Shown: positions 5,643 to 5,671 of the stretch, piece by piece
Numbering within the stretch: the first letter of the stretch is position 1
Layout of the letters: each line of letters starts with the position of its first letter
Translations under genes and position numbers: made by a program
Notes under the pieces: generated by a model
What the model was told of the DNA's origin: nothing
Databases searched by the model: none
The model's input: the letters and a program-made list of their open reading frames with translations, nothing else
Assembly: GCA_003447515.1 (NCBI GenBank)
Contig: DLZA01000256.1
Span: 1 to 5,671, forward strand
DNA length: 5,671 bases
From: Paracoccaceae bacterium
GTDB taxonomy: Bacteria > Pseudomonadota > Alphaproteobacteria > Rhodobacterales > Rhodobacteraceae
Reading direction: 5' to 3'

Positions 5643-5671
5643 GTTCAGATGTGCAGAGGTTCGAACGTCAA

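Larger units (their letters stand above)
5243..5671 (+). ncRNA. 5' leader of the rRNA primary transcript, ending at the start of 16S rRNA
   Basis: This stretch has no coding frame but many clean hairpins: GCGACT/AGTCGC (5255-5271), TAGCA/TGCTA (5301-5315), AGAGACA/TGTCTCT (5335-5395) enclosing GCGCCT/AGGCGC (5355-5375), GATATGT/ACATATC (5425-5473), GGCC-TTCG-GGCC (5490-5501), GTTAC/GTAAC (5548-5561) and TGACTTC-GAAA-GAAGTCA (5625-5642). A boxA sits at 5396-5407. The last bases, GAACGTCAA, are the typical run-up to CTTGAGAGTTTGATC, the 5' end of alphaproteobacterial 16S rRNA, so mature 16S should begin at the very end of the window or just beyond. Part of the leader will pair with sequence 3' of 16S to form the RNase III processing stalk, which is outside the window. 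Confidence 0.8.

Overview
The window looks like a piece of an alphaproteobacterial chromosome, most likely a marine Rhodobacteraceae (Roseobacter-group) member. The evidence is the closing stretch, whose promoter, boxA, GGCC-TTCG-GGCC hairpin and final bases read like the 5' leader of a Rhodobacteraceae rRNA operon stopping at the first bases of 16S rRNA. The protein genes (MsrP/MsrQ, a TTC38/StaR-like TPR protein, ArsH) also fit. The base composition of the genes is only moderate (a 60-base sample of arsH is about 47% GC), low for this group. No database could be searched, so family calls rest on recognised motifs.

Layout: (1) bases 1-260, short upstream region of msrP with two 11-bp-spaced TTTGGGTG repeats. 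(2) 261-1175 (+), msrP, Tat-exported molybdoenzyme that repairs oxidised methionine in periplasmic proteins. (3) 1176-1748, a 573-base gap without a convincing gene. (4) 1749-3011 (+), a 420-residue TPR protein of the TTC38/StaR-like type. (5) 3099-3689 (+), msrQ, the haem-binding membrane partner that feeds electrons to MsrP. (6) 3695-4019 (-), an AT-rich (about 30% GC) short gene that needs one frame change at a run of eight A's; it ends only 5 bases from the msrQ stop and is probably an acquired, decayed gene. (7) 4172-4873 (+), arsH, an NADPH-dependent FMN reductase of organoarsenical detoxification, without other ars genes in view. (8) 4874-5207, AT-rich non-coding stretch with one perfect DnaA-box match. 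(9) 5208-5671, rRNA promoter and structured pre-rRNA leader.

How the genes work together: MsrP and MsrQ form one two-subunit system (quinol to MsrQ haem to MsrP molybdenum cofactor to methionine sulfoxide). What is unusual is that the two genes, normally adjacent, are separated by about 1.9 kb containing the TPR gene. The TPR gene lies 87 bases upstream of msrQ on the same strand, so these two may be cotranscribed. ArsH and the broken minus-strand gene look like accessory cargo between the msr locus and the rRNA operon. I found no convincing new multi-gene system; the most worthwhile follow-ups are the split msrPQ arrangement and the frameshifted AT-rich gene.
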